In this document: positions 43,559 through 52,158 of the stretch, in pieces
Layout of the letters: every line of letters starts with the position of its first letter
Position numbering within the stretch: the first letter of the stretch is position 1
Assembly: GCA_902769535.1 (NCBI GenBank)
Contig: CACXPH010000004.1
Coordinates: 61,011 to 125,010, forward strand
Reading direction: 5' to 3'
Origin: an uncultured Bacteroidales bacterium
GTDB lineage: Bacteria; Bacteroidota; Bacteroidia; Bacteroidales; Paludibacteraceae
DNA length: 64,000 nt
Made by a program: the position numbers and the translations under genes
The notes under the pieces: model-generated
What the model was told of the DNA's origin: nothing
Databases searched by the model: none
Seen by the model: only the letters and a program-made list of their open reading frames with translations

Positions 43559-44233
43559 TCAAAGAATTTTTACACGCGGAGGGTGTAACTGACGATATTT
43601 GTAGTAGCCAATAGGAATGGAAACGGGCGAAGTCGGGGTCGAAATAGACACATGGATAGGGAGGTCCGCTAAGTAACGGGCCGGCTCGGACGGTTGGTTT
43701 TGGGCTGTTTCGACGGGTTCTACGGGTTGATTTTTGGCTGTTGCGACGGAGTTTATGGGTTGATTTTGCAATGCAGCACGGAGGTCGCGTTGCAGCACAA
43801 AATAGACGTAATGAAAGAGACGGGCGTAAGGCTTGATGCCGTCTTTCGGGTTGTAGTAATTAGCCAAGTGCTGTACGCGCCATTCGAGGGCTGCGAGAGA
43901 GTGGTCACGTTCGATGGCATGGGCCCGGAGACGGGCTTCATGCATGAGTGCACGGTTATCTTTGCAGGCCTGCGACCATGCTTTCGGAATATGGTAGGTA
44001 TAGAGTTCGTGATAGCCGGGACGGTGGCGTGACGGGCGTACGACGATGCGCTTATGGTACTTGCGGCCCTCGCTGATGAGATCCATGGCACCACGAAGGG
44101 TTTTGATGCCGTCTACGGTCGTAAAATAGCGCACGCCCTTGGAAGAGGGAGTGGCGTCCGGCATCAGCGAGACAAAAGTCGCACAGGTGGCAGACAAATG
44201 CTCCATAACACGTGTTCTCAAGTATTTTCCCAT
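43559..44233 (-). CDS. Unrecognised basic protein with three 11-residue repeats
   Basis: This 224-residue soluble protein is rich in Arg, His and Tyr. I do not recognise the family. The N-terminal 155 residues look like a globular or helical domain (TVDGIKTLRGAMDLISEGRK, HSLAALEWRVQHLANYY). Residues 156-188 are three 11-residue repeats (LQNQPINSVAT, AKNQPVEPVET, AQNQPSEPARY) from a 33-bp DNA repeat. A Pro/Ser-rich tail follows. A good promoter lies upstream with a leader of about 115 bases. No neighbour hints at the function. Confidence 0.6.
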   Translation of the reverse strand: MGKYLRTRVMEHLSATCATFVSLMPDATPSSKGVRYFTTVDGIKTLRGAMDLISEGRKYHKRIVVRPSRHRPGYHELYTYHIPKAWSQACKDNRALMHEARLRAHAIERDHSLAALEWRVQHLANYYNPKDGIKPYARLFHYVYFVLQRDLRAALQNQPINSVATAKNQPVEPVETAQNQPSEPARYLADLPIHVSISTPTSPVSIPIGYYKYRQLHPPRVKIL

Positions 44234-44354
44234 AGTCGTTTTGTGCGTCGTAAGTTGCTTATTTACAATGATTTACAAGTTTTAAATTTTTATGAAGTCT
44301 AGAAATGGCTAAACAAACATCAATGATTGCTGCCTTTCTGGTCTAATTTTGCTG

Positions 44355-44386
44355 CAAAGATACAAAAAAATTTTGAGATTTGCAAA
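44355..44386 (-). promoter_or_regulatory. Promoter of the 43559-44233 gene
   Basis: On the minus strand, -33 TTTG (44383-44386) and -7 TATCTTTG (44355-44362) have a 20-bp spacer. The stretch 44234-44544 otherwise holds only the leader and a terminator. Confidence 0.8.
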
Positions 44387-44423
44387 TTTTGTAATGGAAA
44401 ATATCAAGTTTTTTGAGAAAAAT

Positions 44424-44456
44424 GAAAAGAAAACCGCCACGCGATGCGCAGCGGTT
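44424..44456 (-). terminator. Terminator after the 44545-45306 lipoprotein gene
   Basis: AACCGC (44432-44437) and GCGGTT (44451-44456) form the base of a hairpin with a GC-rich inner part. On the minus strand it is followed by TTCTTTTC. Confidence 0.6.
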
Positions 44457-44544
44457 AATTATGAGCGGGCAATCAAATTACCCAGATAATGGATGGAGAA
44501 AGCGGCACATGGATTTGCCGCGCACAAACGCTATTTAAACATGA

Positions 44545-45306
44545 TTAATAATATTCAACCATAAAGCCACTACAAGGAAAATTATACATTACCATAGTAT
44601 CTGATAGTGCGAAGTTTATAGAAAATTTGTATTGCTGAATGGCAGGAGTATTACATATTACGTGCTGTTCAAATGAGCGAAAATGTGCTTCATTGGTAAT
44701 TCTATCTATGAAAGCCGGTCGCTGGTGTTGTTCGTCGTCATTATCCGCAAAATATATCTCATAATCTTCAGGAACGGTTTTGGGGAGTGTATAGCGTATA
44801 CCTGCCTCCCAACCGCGAGAGTCGTCTTGAGGAACAAGCGTTTTTACTTTTTGATAAAGACTATCACTGAACATTAACAATATGGGACGCACATCTGTTA
44901 TAGAATCCGAATAACCGACTCGCAACAAAAAATGACTGACCTGTTTCTTGTTATTATACATAAAAGAAGCATGCATGATTGCATTCCCTTTGCTAAGATG
45001 CTCTACAAATTGCTGCTGTTTTATCGGTAAATCCATTCCTTTTTGGACATAAATATCGAAATCCTCCGAAGGTAAGTTATATGTATATTCATCACCTTCA
45101 TGTGTAAATCCATATGACAATAACATGGAATCCATCGTTTCGGATGGTATACCAATCTTCAGTTTTGTAATAACATCATGGCTCAGTTGTTCTAAAAGTT
45201 GTCGGTCAGAACTATTCAACTGCAATGGTTTCGTCGGTTCGTCAGACCCACACGAGCAGAACATTGTTATCAACACAATGAAAAAGATCGGAAAAACTTT
45301 TTTCAT
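44545..45306 (-). CDS. Lipoprotein of unknown function
   Basis: The 253-residue product begins MKKVFPIFFIVLITMFCSC with the acylated Cys at 19. The mature protein has no motif I recognise. Base composition is visibly more AT-rich than in the neighbouring housekeeping genes, which may mark a lineage-specific gene. It is a single-gene unit with its own promoter, a 128-base leader and a terminator. Confidence 0.65.
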   Translation of the reverse strand: MKKVFPIFFIVLITMFCSCGSDEPTKPLQLNSSDRQLLEQLSHDVITKLKIGIPSETMDSMLLSYGFTHEGDEYTYNLPSEDFDIYVQKGMDLPIKQQQFVEHLSKGNAIMHASFMYNNKKQVSHFLLRVGYSDSITDVRPILLMFSDSLYQKVKTLVPQDDSRGWEAGIRYTLPKTVPEDYEIYFADNDDEQHQRPAFIDRITNEAHFRSFEQHVICNTPAIQQYKFSINFALSDTMVMYNFPCSGFMVEYY

Positions 45307-45440
45307 AACGATTGTAGTTTTCTATTATAAATAATTTTAGTTTATCTATGTAGCGCACACTTGCGCCTGTCCTTACTATTTAACGTCACAAAGAGGGACG
45401 GTCGCGAAAACCTCGCGCGGGGTTAATTGATTTTGCGCTG

Positions 45441-45472
45441 CAAAATTACAGAAAATTTTTGATATATGCAAA
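45441..45472 (-). promoter_or_regulatory. Promoter of the 44545-45306 lipoprotein gene
   Basis: On the minus strand, -33 TTTG (45469-45472) and -7 TAATTTTG (45441-45448) have a 20-bp spacer. The leader contains a GCGCA-AGTG-TGCGC hairpin (about 45350-45365). Confidence 0.77.
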
Positions 45473-45705
45473 TTTATTTGCAAAAAAATGCCACACGCCG
45501 CATGGGCTACACTCGCATTGAACACCTCGCGGGCGGGGCGGCATCTTTCGCGGCCTTATGCAATATGACGCCAATATGCCGGACGCGAGGGGGCGAACAA
45601 ACGGCGCGGGGAAAGATAATTGCGGAGGTAGGCGCCAGCGAAGACCTAAACCGCCTATGGTCGAGCCAACAAGAAGTAAAGGAAAATAACAAAAATGCAA
45701 ATATT
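45473..45705. other. GC-rich non-coding stretch between two divergent promoters
   Basis: It is flanked by AT-rich promoters but is markedly GC-rich. Several frames are open on both strands, yet the frames run into the promoters and give no recognisable product. I see no gene here. A structured RNA or a remnant is possible. Confidence 0.5.
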
Positions 45706-45737
45706 CTTGCATATGTCATTTTTTTGTTGTAATTTTG
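45706..45737 (+). promoter_or_regulatory. Promoter of the GH3-HAD-PlsC-EamA operon
   Basis: -33 CTTG (45706-45709) and -7 TAATTTTG (45730-45737) have a 20-bp spacer. The element is identical over its whole length to the thrS promoter. Confidence 0.8.
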
Positions 45738-45760
45738 CACGCAAAATTGTGGTCTTAAGT

Positions 45761-47626
45761 ATGGCAAAAAAGATAAAACCCTATTTGGATCAGGAAGGAC
45801 GAGCATTGCCGTATCCGTGGTTGATCAATCTTATGTTGATGTTGGTGGGAGGGTCTCAGACGTTACGTCTTCGATTCTGGAGTCGCAAACCGCGGCACAT
45901 CGCAGAGAAGACGCTGCGTGATATACTGACTATTTCGCGGGATACAGTTTATGGTAAGGAACATCATTTCGACCGAATACTGTCTGCTACGACGGCGGAG
46001 GACTTGTTTCGTTTGTATCGCCTCTATGTGCCGGTGAACAACTCGTTTGAGACGCTGCGTCCGTACGTAGAGCGGCATAAGAACGGCGAGGAAGACGTGC
46101 TGTTTCCGGGCAAACCGGATATGTACGCGACGACTTCGGGTACGACGAGCGAACCGAAATGGATTCCGATGACACATAAGTACCTGAAGGACGTCTACGG
46201 CAAGATGAGTCATATATGGACCTGGAACTTCGTCAAGCACCGTAGTCGTATTTTCGGCGGACATATTTTTACAACCGTCGGCAAGGAATGCGAAGGCTAT
46301 GCGCCGGACGGTACACTGTTCGGAGCGGTGAGCGGTGTGTTGGTGCGTGACATCCCGCAGATCATCAAGAAGCACTACACGGGACCTGCAGCTGTGATGT
46401 CTATTCCTGAATATGGCACGCGTAACTATGTGCTGATGCGTCTGGCGCTGCAGCACCGCGACGTAACTTTATGGGCGACAGCGAACCCTTCGACGATATT
46501 GGAGTTGATGCGTGCGCTCAATGAGAATACGGAGGAGATGATTAACGATATTGAGAAGGGTACTATCTGCGAAGATTTCGAGATTCCGTACGAGATCCGT
46601 TCGGAACTGGACGCGTATATATCACCTAAGCCTGAACGTGCCGCAGAGCTGCGTAAGATTCTTGCGGAGAAGGGACATCTGTACCCGAAAGATTTCTGGC
46701 CGTGGTTGCAATATCTGAGCACGTGGAAATGCGGTAACACGAAGATCTACATGGACAAGTATATGGATCAGTTCGACTGGAACAAGACCTATTACCAGGA
46801 GTTAGGTTATATCGCGACGGAGTGCCGTTTCGGATTCTCGCTGGACGAGACAAACGAGAGTGTGCTGTTCCCGCAGTTCCACTATTACGAGTTTGTGGAA
46901 GAGAGCGAGTTGGACAGTCCGCACAAGCACTTCAAGCAGATCGACGAGTTGGAACTCGGCAAGCGTTACTGCGCGTACGTGACGACCTATTCGGGCTTGT
47001 TCAGATATAACATGAATGACCTCGTGGAGGTGGGTGGCAAGTACAAAGAGACGCCGACCGTGCATATGGTGAGCAAGGTCAACGGTATTGTATCCATGAC
47101 CGGTGAGAAGTTGTACGAACCGCAGTTCATGGACGCAGTCCATCAAGCGGAGGACGCGACGGGCATCAAGACTAAGTTCTTCGTGGGCTTTGCGGATGTC
47201 GAGGAGAGTAAGTACCATTTCTACTACGAGTTTGCGGACGAGAAGATCAAGCAGGAGCAGGCGGAGGCGTTCACGAAAGTGGTGGACGAGAAACTGCAGC
47301 ATATTAACCTCGAGTACGAGAGCAAACGGCAGTCCTTCCGTCTGCATGAACCGGAGACGCATATACTCCTTTCTAATGCGTACGCGCGTTTCAAGGCCGC
47401 GTGTCTGAAGGATGGATTTAGAGACGGACAGTTTAAGTTCAATCTGCTCATGCAGGATGAGAAACGCCGCACGAAATTCAACATGCTGCAACGCTGGGAA
47501 AGCCGCTTCGACCAGTTGAGCGAGAATATTATCAACAGAGCCAATAAGATAGATGAGCGACAAAAAGAACGTGCTAAACGGCGTACAGACCGTCGTGCTC
47601 GATCTGGACGGAACACTGTACGATAA
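45761..47626 (+). CDS. GH3-superfamily acyl-adenylating protein
   Basis: This 621-residue protein belongs to the GH3 family (auxin-responsive promoter family), ATP-dependent enzymes that in plants couple carboxylic acids such as indole-acetate or jasmonate to amino acids. The adenylation P-loop TSGTTSEPKWIP (125-136) is clear, then YTGPAAVMSIPEYGTRNY, and FRYNMNDLVEVGG as the second AMP-binding segment. The bacterial substrate is unknown. I start at ATG 45761; the in-frame ATG at 45695 lies upstream of the promoter. Downstream HAD, acyltransferase and exporter genes suggest it activates a lipid or another hydrophobic acid. Confidence 0.88.
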   Translation: MAKKIKPYLDQEGRALPYPWLINLMLMLVGGSQTLRLRFWSRKPRHIAEKTLRDILTISRDTVYGKEHHFDRILSATTAEDLFRLYRLYVPVNNSFETLRPYVERHKNGEEDVLFPGKPDMYATTSGTTSEPKWIPMTHKYLKDVYGKMSHIWTWNFVKHRSRIFGGHIFTTVGKECEGYAPDGTLFGAVSGVLVRDIPQIIKKHYTGPAAVMSIPEYGTRNYVLMRLALQHRDVTLWATANPSTILELMRALNENTEEMINDIEKGTICEDFEIPYEIRSELDAYISPKPERAAELRKILAEKGHLYPKDFWPWLQYLSTWKCGNTKIYMDKYMDQFDWNKTYYQELGYIATECRFGFSLDETNESVLFPQFHYYEFVEESELDSPHKHFKQIDELELGKRYCAYVTTYSGLFRYNMNDLVEVGGKYKETPTVHMVSKVNGIVSMTGEKLYEPQFMDAVHQAEDATGIKTKFFVGFADVEESKYHFYYEFADEKIKQEQAEAFTKVVDEKLQHINLEYESKRQSFRLHEPETHILLSNAYARFKAACLKDGFRDGQFKFNLLMQDEKRRTKFNMLQRWESRFDQLSENIINRANKIDERQKERAKRRTDRRARSGRNTVR

Positions 47627-48167
47627 GACCGGTCTGGCAGTGAGGATGGTGCGCCGCCTGTGGTGGTGTCTGCCTATGCTGGCTGCTGAGCGACTGGCGC
47701 GGCGCAACATGCACTACGTGCAGTATGCCTCCGAAGAGGAGTTCTTCGAGGCGTTCTTCGCCTATATGTCGCGTGGTCATTGGTGGGGTGTGAACACCGC
47801 TGCCGCCTGGTATCACACGGTGTATATGCCGGCCATGATCCGACTGATACACAAGTACCATAAACCGCGTCCGGAGACGATGGCGCTGATAGAAGAGGCG
47901 AAGGCGAAAGGTCTGCAATTGGCGATCTACTCGGACTATGGATGTGTGGTCGAGAAATTAGAAGCATTAGGCATTGATCCGAAGCCGTTTGACTTGCTGA
48001 TAGCTGCGCCGCAGTTAGGTGCGTTGAAACCGTCGGAACCCTGCGCCAGAAGAGTGCTTGAACTGTTAGACGCTAAACCCAAGACGACCCTTTTCGTGGG
48101 TGATCGCGACGAGAAAGACGGCGAGAGTGCAAGGGCTGTTGGCGCGAAGTTTTATTTAATTTCGTAA
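47553..48167 (+). CDS. HAD-superfamily hydrolase
   Basis: The 204-residue phosphatase-like protein has motif I VVLDLDGTLYD (D17, D19), motif II IYSDYG, the lysine of LGALKPSEP and motif III FVGDRDEKDGESA. An alpha-helical cap lies between. The substrate is not predictable. The ATG start gives a 74-base overlap with the GH3 gene; a GTG at 47571 would shorten this and place motif I nearer the N-terminus as usual. Tight coupling to GH3 suggests a shared pathway. Confidence 0.85.
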   Translation: MSDKKNVLNGVQTVVLDLDGTLYDKTGLAVRMVRRLWWCLPMLAAERLARRNMHYVQYASEEEFFEAFFAYMSRGHWWGVNTAAAWYHTVYMPAMIRLIHKYHKPRPETMALIEEAKAKGLQLAIYSDYGCVVEKLEALGIDPKPFDLLIAAPQLGALKPSEPCARRVLELLDAKPKTTLFVGDRDEKDGESARAVGAKFYLIS

Positions 48168-48188
48168 TAACGTAATTACGTAATGACG
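48161..48188. repeat. Octamer array (TACGTAAT-like), 3.5 copies, HAD/acyltransferase junction
   Basis: The units TTCGTAAT, AACGTAAT, TACGTAAT and GACG span the HAD stop and the next start. They are close to the 19210-19241 array. Confidence 0.85.
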
Positions 48189-49067
48189 AACAAGAGATAT
48201 ATTGATTTGAAAGTGACGCCCGGTACATATGTACCGCCGGTAGTGATGGACTATCCGGAAGATGATCCGTATGTGGGGTTGTACAAACCGATCTATGACC
48301 GGCCTTATCCGGAGGTCGATGCGAACTATCCGTACGTGGATGATAGTTTCAAGAACCGTTTGCGTATATGGTTCGGCTATAACGTCGTGCTGCGCATTTT
48401 AGGTGCGATACTACGTATTAAATATGGTTTGCGCTGGAAGATGGAAGGTGATAAGCGCTGGTCGCGTTGCTCGTGGACGCTGCGTAAACGCCTGCGTCAG
48501 TATGACTTGAGTAACGGTGCTATTACTGTTGCTAACCACTGTTACCGGCACGACTGCGCATCGGTGTTGACGTCTATCCACGGTTCGCATCGGATGCGTA
48601 TTCCGATGTTCGCGCCGAACTTCCGAACGAAGGATCAGTTCTATCTCTGCGTGATCGGCGGTATTCCTATTCCGGCGCCGGAAGCAGGTATGAGTGCGAT
48701 GAAGGCGTTCAACGCGGCTTTCGATGAGTTCAACCGTCGGAAATATTGGTTTCACATCTTCCCGGAGGCTAAACGCTGGGACTGGTACAAGCCGCTGAGA
48801 CCTTTTCAGAAGGGCGCTTTCACGATGGCGTATAAGTACAACAAACCGATTATTCCGTTTGCAGTCAGTTACCGTGAACGAACGGGTATCTGGCGACTCT
48901 TCGGACCGAAAGACGAACCTTGTACGCAAGTCATCATGGGTGCACCGATCTTCCCGGATACCACGAAACCTCGTGCGGTGGAGACCGAACGATTGTTAAA
49001 CGAAACACATCAAGCCATATGTCGCTTAGCGGGAATAGAACACAATACGTGGCCGTCGCAGCTCTGA
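48183..49067 (+). CDS. PlsC-type acyltransferase
   Basis: The 294-residue protein has the lysophospholipid acyltransferase motifs: NHCYRHD (H119-x4-D124) and FPEAKRW (a variant of FPEG). A hydrophobic segment precedes the catalytic motif. The N-terminal 60 residues are Pro/Tyr-rich and not part of the common fold. It transfers an acyl chain to a hydroxyl acceptor, classically lysophosphatidate. Another acyltransferase lies at 55119, so this one may serve a special acceptor linked to GH3. Confidence 0.82.
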   Translation: MTNKRYIDLKVTPGTYVPPVVMDYPEDDPYVGLYKPIYDRPYPEVDANYPYVDDSFKNRLRIWFGYNVVLRILGAILRIKYGLRWKMEGDKRWSRCSWTLRKRLRQYDLSNGAITVANHCYRHDCASVLTSIHGSHRMRIPMFAPNFRTKDQFYLCVIGGIPIPAPEAGMSAMKAFNAAFDEFNRRKYWFHIFPEAKRWDWYKPLRPFQKGAFTMAYKYNKPIIPFAVSYRERTGIWRLFGPKDEPCTQVIMGAPIFPDTTKPRAVETERLLNETHQAICRLAGIEHNTWPSQL

Positions 49068-49960
49068 TCGTTTCAATGATCATCTGGTCTGTCAGCGGCA
49101 TCGCTATCAAGCACGCCTTGGCCGTTCTACCGCCATTCACGATGATTGTTTTGCGATTTGTACCTTCGGTATTGATCATGCTGGCCATCGGTCTTATCTG
49201 GCGAAAGAGTCCGCTTTTCGGTTTGCAACGCCTGGAACTCAAAGACCTGCCGCTTTTCCTAATTGCGGGTTTCTGCCAGCCCTTCCTATATTACCTGCTC
49301 GAGACCTACGCCTACGATGCCCTCAATAGTCCGACTATCGCAGAGACTTTGCTCTCCACCTCGCCGCTCCTCAGTCCGATCTTTGCCGCCGTGCTCCTTC
49401 GTGAGCGGGTGACGAAATACAATATTATCGGAATTATCGTCTCGACCTTAGGCGTTTTTGCACTAACCTTGGTGGGTAGTACCGATTATTCGATTGGTAA
49501 TTACTGGGGTATACTCTTGGCTTTTGCTGCGGTGTCTGCCGCTGTAGTGGATAGCATCATGATGCGCAAAGTGCCGGCTAAGTACAGTTCGCTCAGTTTT
49601 ATTTTCTATGCCCAACTGATCAGTCTGCTTTTCTTCCTGCCTATCTGGGCATGGCGCGAAGGTTTCGGTGCGTTGACGTCCATCGACTGGTCGGCCACGG
49701 ATGCGCAGGTAGCACTTGGTTGCGTAGCGTATCTAACGGTCTTCGCCAGTGTGATAGCGTTTATCCTGTTCTGTTTTGCGCTGCGCAAAGTGGGAGTGAC
49801 GCAAGCGAATGCGTTTAATAACATCCGTCCTGCATTTACGGCTTTGTGGATGTTTCTGTTCTTCGGTGAGCATCTACCGCTCGCTAAATGGGTTGGTATA
49901 CTTTTAATCATTTTCGGATTATTTGTATGCCAAAAACAAGAAAAAGTTTCCGATTGTTAA
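49019..49960 (+). CDS. EamA/DMT-family transporter
   Basis: The 313-residue membrane protein has ten predicted helices in two EamA repeats (WSVSGIAIKHALAVLPPFTMIVLRF in the first, VTQANAFNNIRPAFTALWMFLFFGE in the second). Family members export small metabolites. I start at ATG 49019, which overlaps the acyltransferase by 49 bases; the earlier ATG at 48920 would add 33 residues lacking transporter character. It ends the GH3 operon and may export its product. Confidence 0.87.
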   Translation: MSLSGNRTQYVAVAALIVSMIIWSVSGIAIKHALAVLPPFTMIVLRFVPSVLIMLAIGLIWRKSPLFGLQRLELKDLPLFLIAGFCQPFLYYLLETYAYDALNSPTIAETLLSTSPLLSPIFAAVLLRERVTKYNIIGIIVSTLGVFALTLVGSTDYSIGNYWGILLAFAAVSAAVVDSIMMRKVPAKYSSLSFIFYAQLISLLFFLPIWAWREGFGALTSIDWSATDAQVALGCVAYLTVFASVIAFILFCFALRKVGVTQANAFNNIRPAFTALWMFLFFGEHLPLAKWVGILLIIFGLFVCQKQEKVSDC

Positions 49961-49966
49961 GATTTA

Positions 49967-49998
49967 TTTGCCTATACGAAATATATTTCGTAAATTTG
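49967..49998 (+). promoter_or_regulatory. Promoter of the steroid-reductase-like operon, with palindromic operator in the spacer
   Basis: -33 TTTG (49967-49970) and -7 TAAATTTG (49991-49998) have a 20-bp spacer. TACGAAATATATTTCGTA (49975-49992) is a perfect 18-bp palindrome that fills the spacer, a classic place for a repressor site. No regulator gene is adjacent. Confidence 0.75.
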
Positions 49999-50031
49999 CA
50001 AACTTTTTTGCGAAATTAATAACAAACAAAT

Positions 50032-50841
50032 ATGCCGATAGAAAACATTTACTCTATTGATTTCTTTTACGATCTGCTCTACATCATGTTTTTGGTGGGC
50101 TTAGTCGTATTCGTATCTTTGTATTTTGTGGACGCAGGTTACGGAAAAATGCGTTCGGAAAAATGGGGACCGGCCATTAATAACAAAGTAGGCTGGCTGC
50201 TGATGGAGTGCCCGGTGTTCTTCGTAATGCTGTACCTCTATTTCAAGTCCTTCCCGCTGTATGGCGGAGTGACGATGAAGGCGCCGTACTGGTTGTTCTT
50301 CCTCATTTTTGAGTTCCATTATTTCCAGCGCTCGTTCGTTTTCCCGTTCTTGCTGAAGGGAAAGAGCAAGATGCCGGTGGTGATCATGATGCTCTCTGTC
50401 ATCTGGAACCTTATCAACGGTTATATCCAGGGTTACTGGCTCTTCCATTTGGCTCCGCAGTACTATCCGGAACTCTACACCTCGGCTTGGGTGACAAGTC
50501 CGCAATTCATCATCGGTACGATTATTTTCTTCACCGGATGGATCATCAACATGCATTCTGATCATGTGATCCGCCATTTGCGTCAACCGGGTGACACGAA
50601 TCACTACTTGCCGAAGAAAGGAATGTACAAGTACGTGACGAGTGCCAATTACTTGGGTGAGATCACTGAGTGGCTCGGCTTTGCTATCCTCACGTGGTCG
50701 CTTGCAGGCTTGCTGTTCTTCTGGTTCAGTTGCTGCAACCTCGTGCCGCGCAGCAACGCGATCTACAAGAAGTACGAAGAGGAGTTCCCCGATGAGTTCG
50801 ATCGTAAGAAACTGAAACGTATTATTCCCTTTATTTACTAA
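50032..50841 (+). CDS. 3-oxo-5-alpha-steroid 4-dehydrogenase family (steroid 5-alpha-reductase)
   Basis: This 269-residue membrane enzyme has seven predicted helices and resembles vertebrate SRD5A1/2 along its whole length. Residues known to matter in human SRD5A2 have counterparts: E59 in LLMECP (human E57), Y97 in FHYFQR (Y91), N173 and D177 in NMHSD, N206 and E210 in ANYLGEITEW (E197). The C-terminus ends KRIIPFIY as in the family. The known reaction is NADPH-dependent saturation of the delta-4 bond of 3-ketosteroids to the 5-alpha form. It is first in an operon, 3 bases before the ene-reductase. Other acceptors, such as 2-enoyl lipids, cannot be excluded. Confidence 0.88.
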   Translation: MPIENIYSIDFFYDLLYIMFLVGLVVFVSLYFVDAGYGKMRSEKWGPAINNKVGWLLMECPVFFVMLYLYFKSFPLYGGVTMKAPYWLFFLIFEFHYFQRSFVFPFLLKGKSKMPVVIMMLSVIWNLINGYIQGYWLFHLAPQYYPELYTSAWVTSPQFIIGTIIFFTGWIINMHSDHVIRHLRQPGDTNHYLPKKGMYKYVTSANYLGEITEWLGFAILTWSLAGLLFFWFSCCNLVPRSNAIYKKYEEEFPDEFDRKKLKRIIPFIY

Positions 50842-50844
50842 ATA

Positions 50845-52158
50845 ATGGCAACAAAAAAGAAGCAAGAGCAGGCTGCAGAGTCGAAGCTCTTTACTCCCTA
50901 TCAATTGGGACCTATCACGCTGCGTAACCGCATTATCCGTAGTGCAGCGTTTGAGAATATGGCGCGTGCGAATGCACCGACGCAGGAATTGCAGGACTAC
51001 CACGTGTCTGTGGCACGCGGTGGAGTAGGTATGACGACCGTCGCTTACTGCGCGGTAGATCTGAGTGGCGTCTCTTTTGACGGTCAACTCTACGTGCGTC
51101 CGGAGATCATCCCGGATATGAAGAAGATGACGGATGCTATTCATGCCGAAGGAGCGAAAGCCTCCATCCAGTTAGGTCACTGCGGAAACATGACGCATTT
51201 CTACACCTGTCATTGTATGCCGGTCAGTGCCGACACATGGTTCAACCTCTATAGCCCGACGATCCACCGTCGCCTCAAGGTGGCGGAGATCAAGAATCTC
51301 GTTAAGAAATTCGGTGAGGCGGTGGACTGGGCACGTGAGTGCGGTTTTGACTGCGTGGAGATCCATGCCGGTCACGCGTACCTCATCTCGCAGTTTATCA
51401 GTCCGCGTACCAACCACCGTCATGATGAGTACGGCGGCAGTTTTGAGAACCGCGTTCGCTTCATGAACGAGATCCTCGACGAGGTGATGGCGCATGCAGG
51501 CAACGACATGGCAGTAGTCGTTAAGACCAATATGTGGGATGACTGCTGGCACGGTGTGACCATCGAAGAGGGTATTAAGGTCGCTAAAGAGATCGAGAAG
51601 CATAAGGTGCACGGCATCATCCTCTCCGGAGGAACCGTAAGCCGTTCGCCGATGACCATCCTTAGCGGTGCGATGCCGTATAAGACGCTCGCGCACTACA
51701 TGCCGATGAAGTCCTTCTGGTGGCTCAAAGCGGCGTTAAATATACCGGGCGTACATCAGATCATGCTGCCTACTTCGCCGTTCAAGGAACTCTATTTCAT
51801 GGACAAGGCGAAGATCTTCCAGAAAGAGATCACAAATACACCGCTGATCTATGTAGGCGGTGTGCAGAGCGGTGATAACTGCCAGCAGATCATGGACGAA
51901 GGCTTTGAGCTCTTCCAAATAGCGCACGTGCTCATCAAGGATCCGGAGTTCGTACACCATGTTCAGGAGAACCCGCATTACCATGCAGGCTGTGGTCGTT
52001 CGAACTACTGCGTAGGCCGTATGTACACGCTCAACATGAAGTGCCACGAGTGCGTAGAACGCGACGGAGAGGTCATCGCACCGCGTATTAAGAAAGAGAT
52101 TGCACAACTCGAGGCGAACGCCAAAGAGTCTGTTAAACAGCAAAAAGCCGGTAAATAA
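50845..52158 (+). CDS. NADH:flavin oxidoreductase, old yellow enzyme family (possible 5-beta-reductase type)
   Basis: The 437-residue FMN TIM-barrel protein has TPYQLGPITLRNRIIRSA, IQLGHCGN, EIHAGHAYLISQFISP with the substrate-binding His pair, and DEYGGSFENRVRF. It stops after the barrel plus a cysteine-rich tail (C-x5-C-x10-C-x2-C, about residues 386-406) and lacks the FAD/NAD domain of BaiCD and 2,4-dienoyl-CoA reductase. Family members reduce activated C=C bonds, including delta-4-3-keto bile acids. Gene neighbours on both sides, 3 and 0 bases away, suggest the 5-beta counterpart of the 5-alpha-reductase. Substrate is inferred. Confidence 0.85.
   Translation: MATKKKQEQAAESKLFTPYQLGPITLRNRIIRSAAFENMARANAPTQELQDYHVSVARGGVGMTTVAYCAVDLSGVSFDGQLYVRPEIIPDMKKMTDAIHAEGAKASIQLGHCGNMTHFYTCHCMPVSADTWFNLYSPTIHRRLKVAEIKNLVKKFGEAVDWARECGFDCVEIHAGHAYLISQFISPRTNHRHDEYGGSFENRVRFMNEILDEVMAHAGNDMAVVVKTNMWDDCWHGVTIEEGIKVAKEIEKHKVHGIILSGGTVSRSPMTILSGAMPYKTLAHYMPMKSFWWLKAALNIPGVHQIMLPTSPFKELYFMDKAKIFQKEITNTPLIYVGGVQSGDNCQQIMDEGFELFQIAHVLIKDPEFVHHVQENPHYHAGCGRSNYCVGRMYTLNMKCHECVERDGEVIAPRIKKEIAQLEANAKESVKQQKAGK

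Noticed and set aside
45466-45732. An 88-codon open frame in the GC-rich island
   Set aside because: It starts inside one promoter and ends inside another. Other frames on both strands are equally open, as expected of GC-rich non-coding DNA.
45695-45760. N-terminal extensions starting MQIxLHMSFF upstream of GH3, and similar ones for prfB, the M6 protease, the TrmH gene and mraZ
   Set aside because: The extra residues are translations of the shared promoter sequence (TTGCATATG plus T-tract). The true starts lie downstream of the -7 elements.
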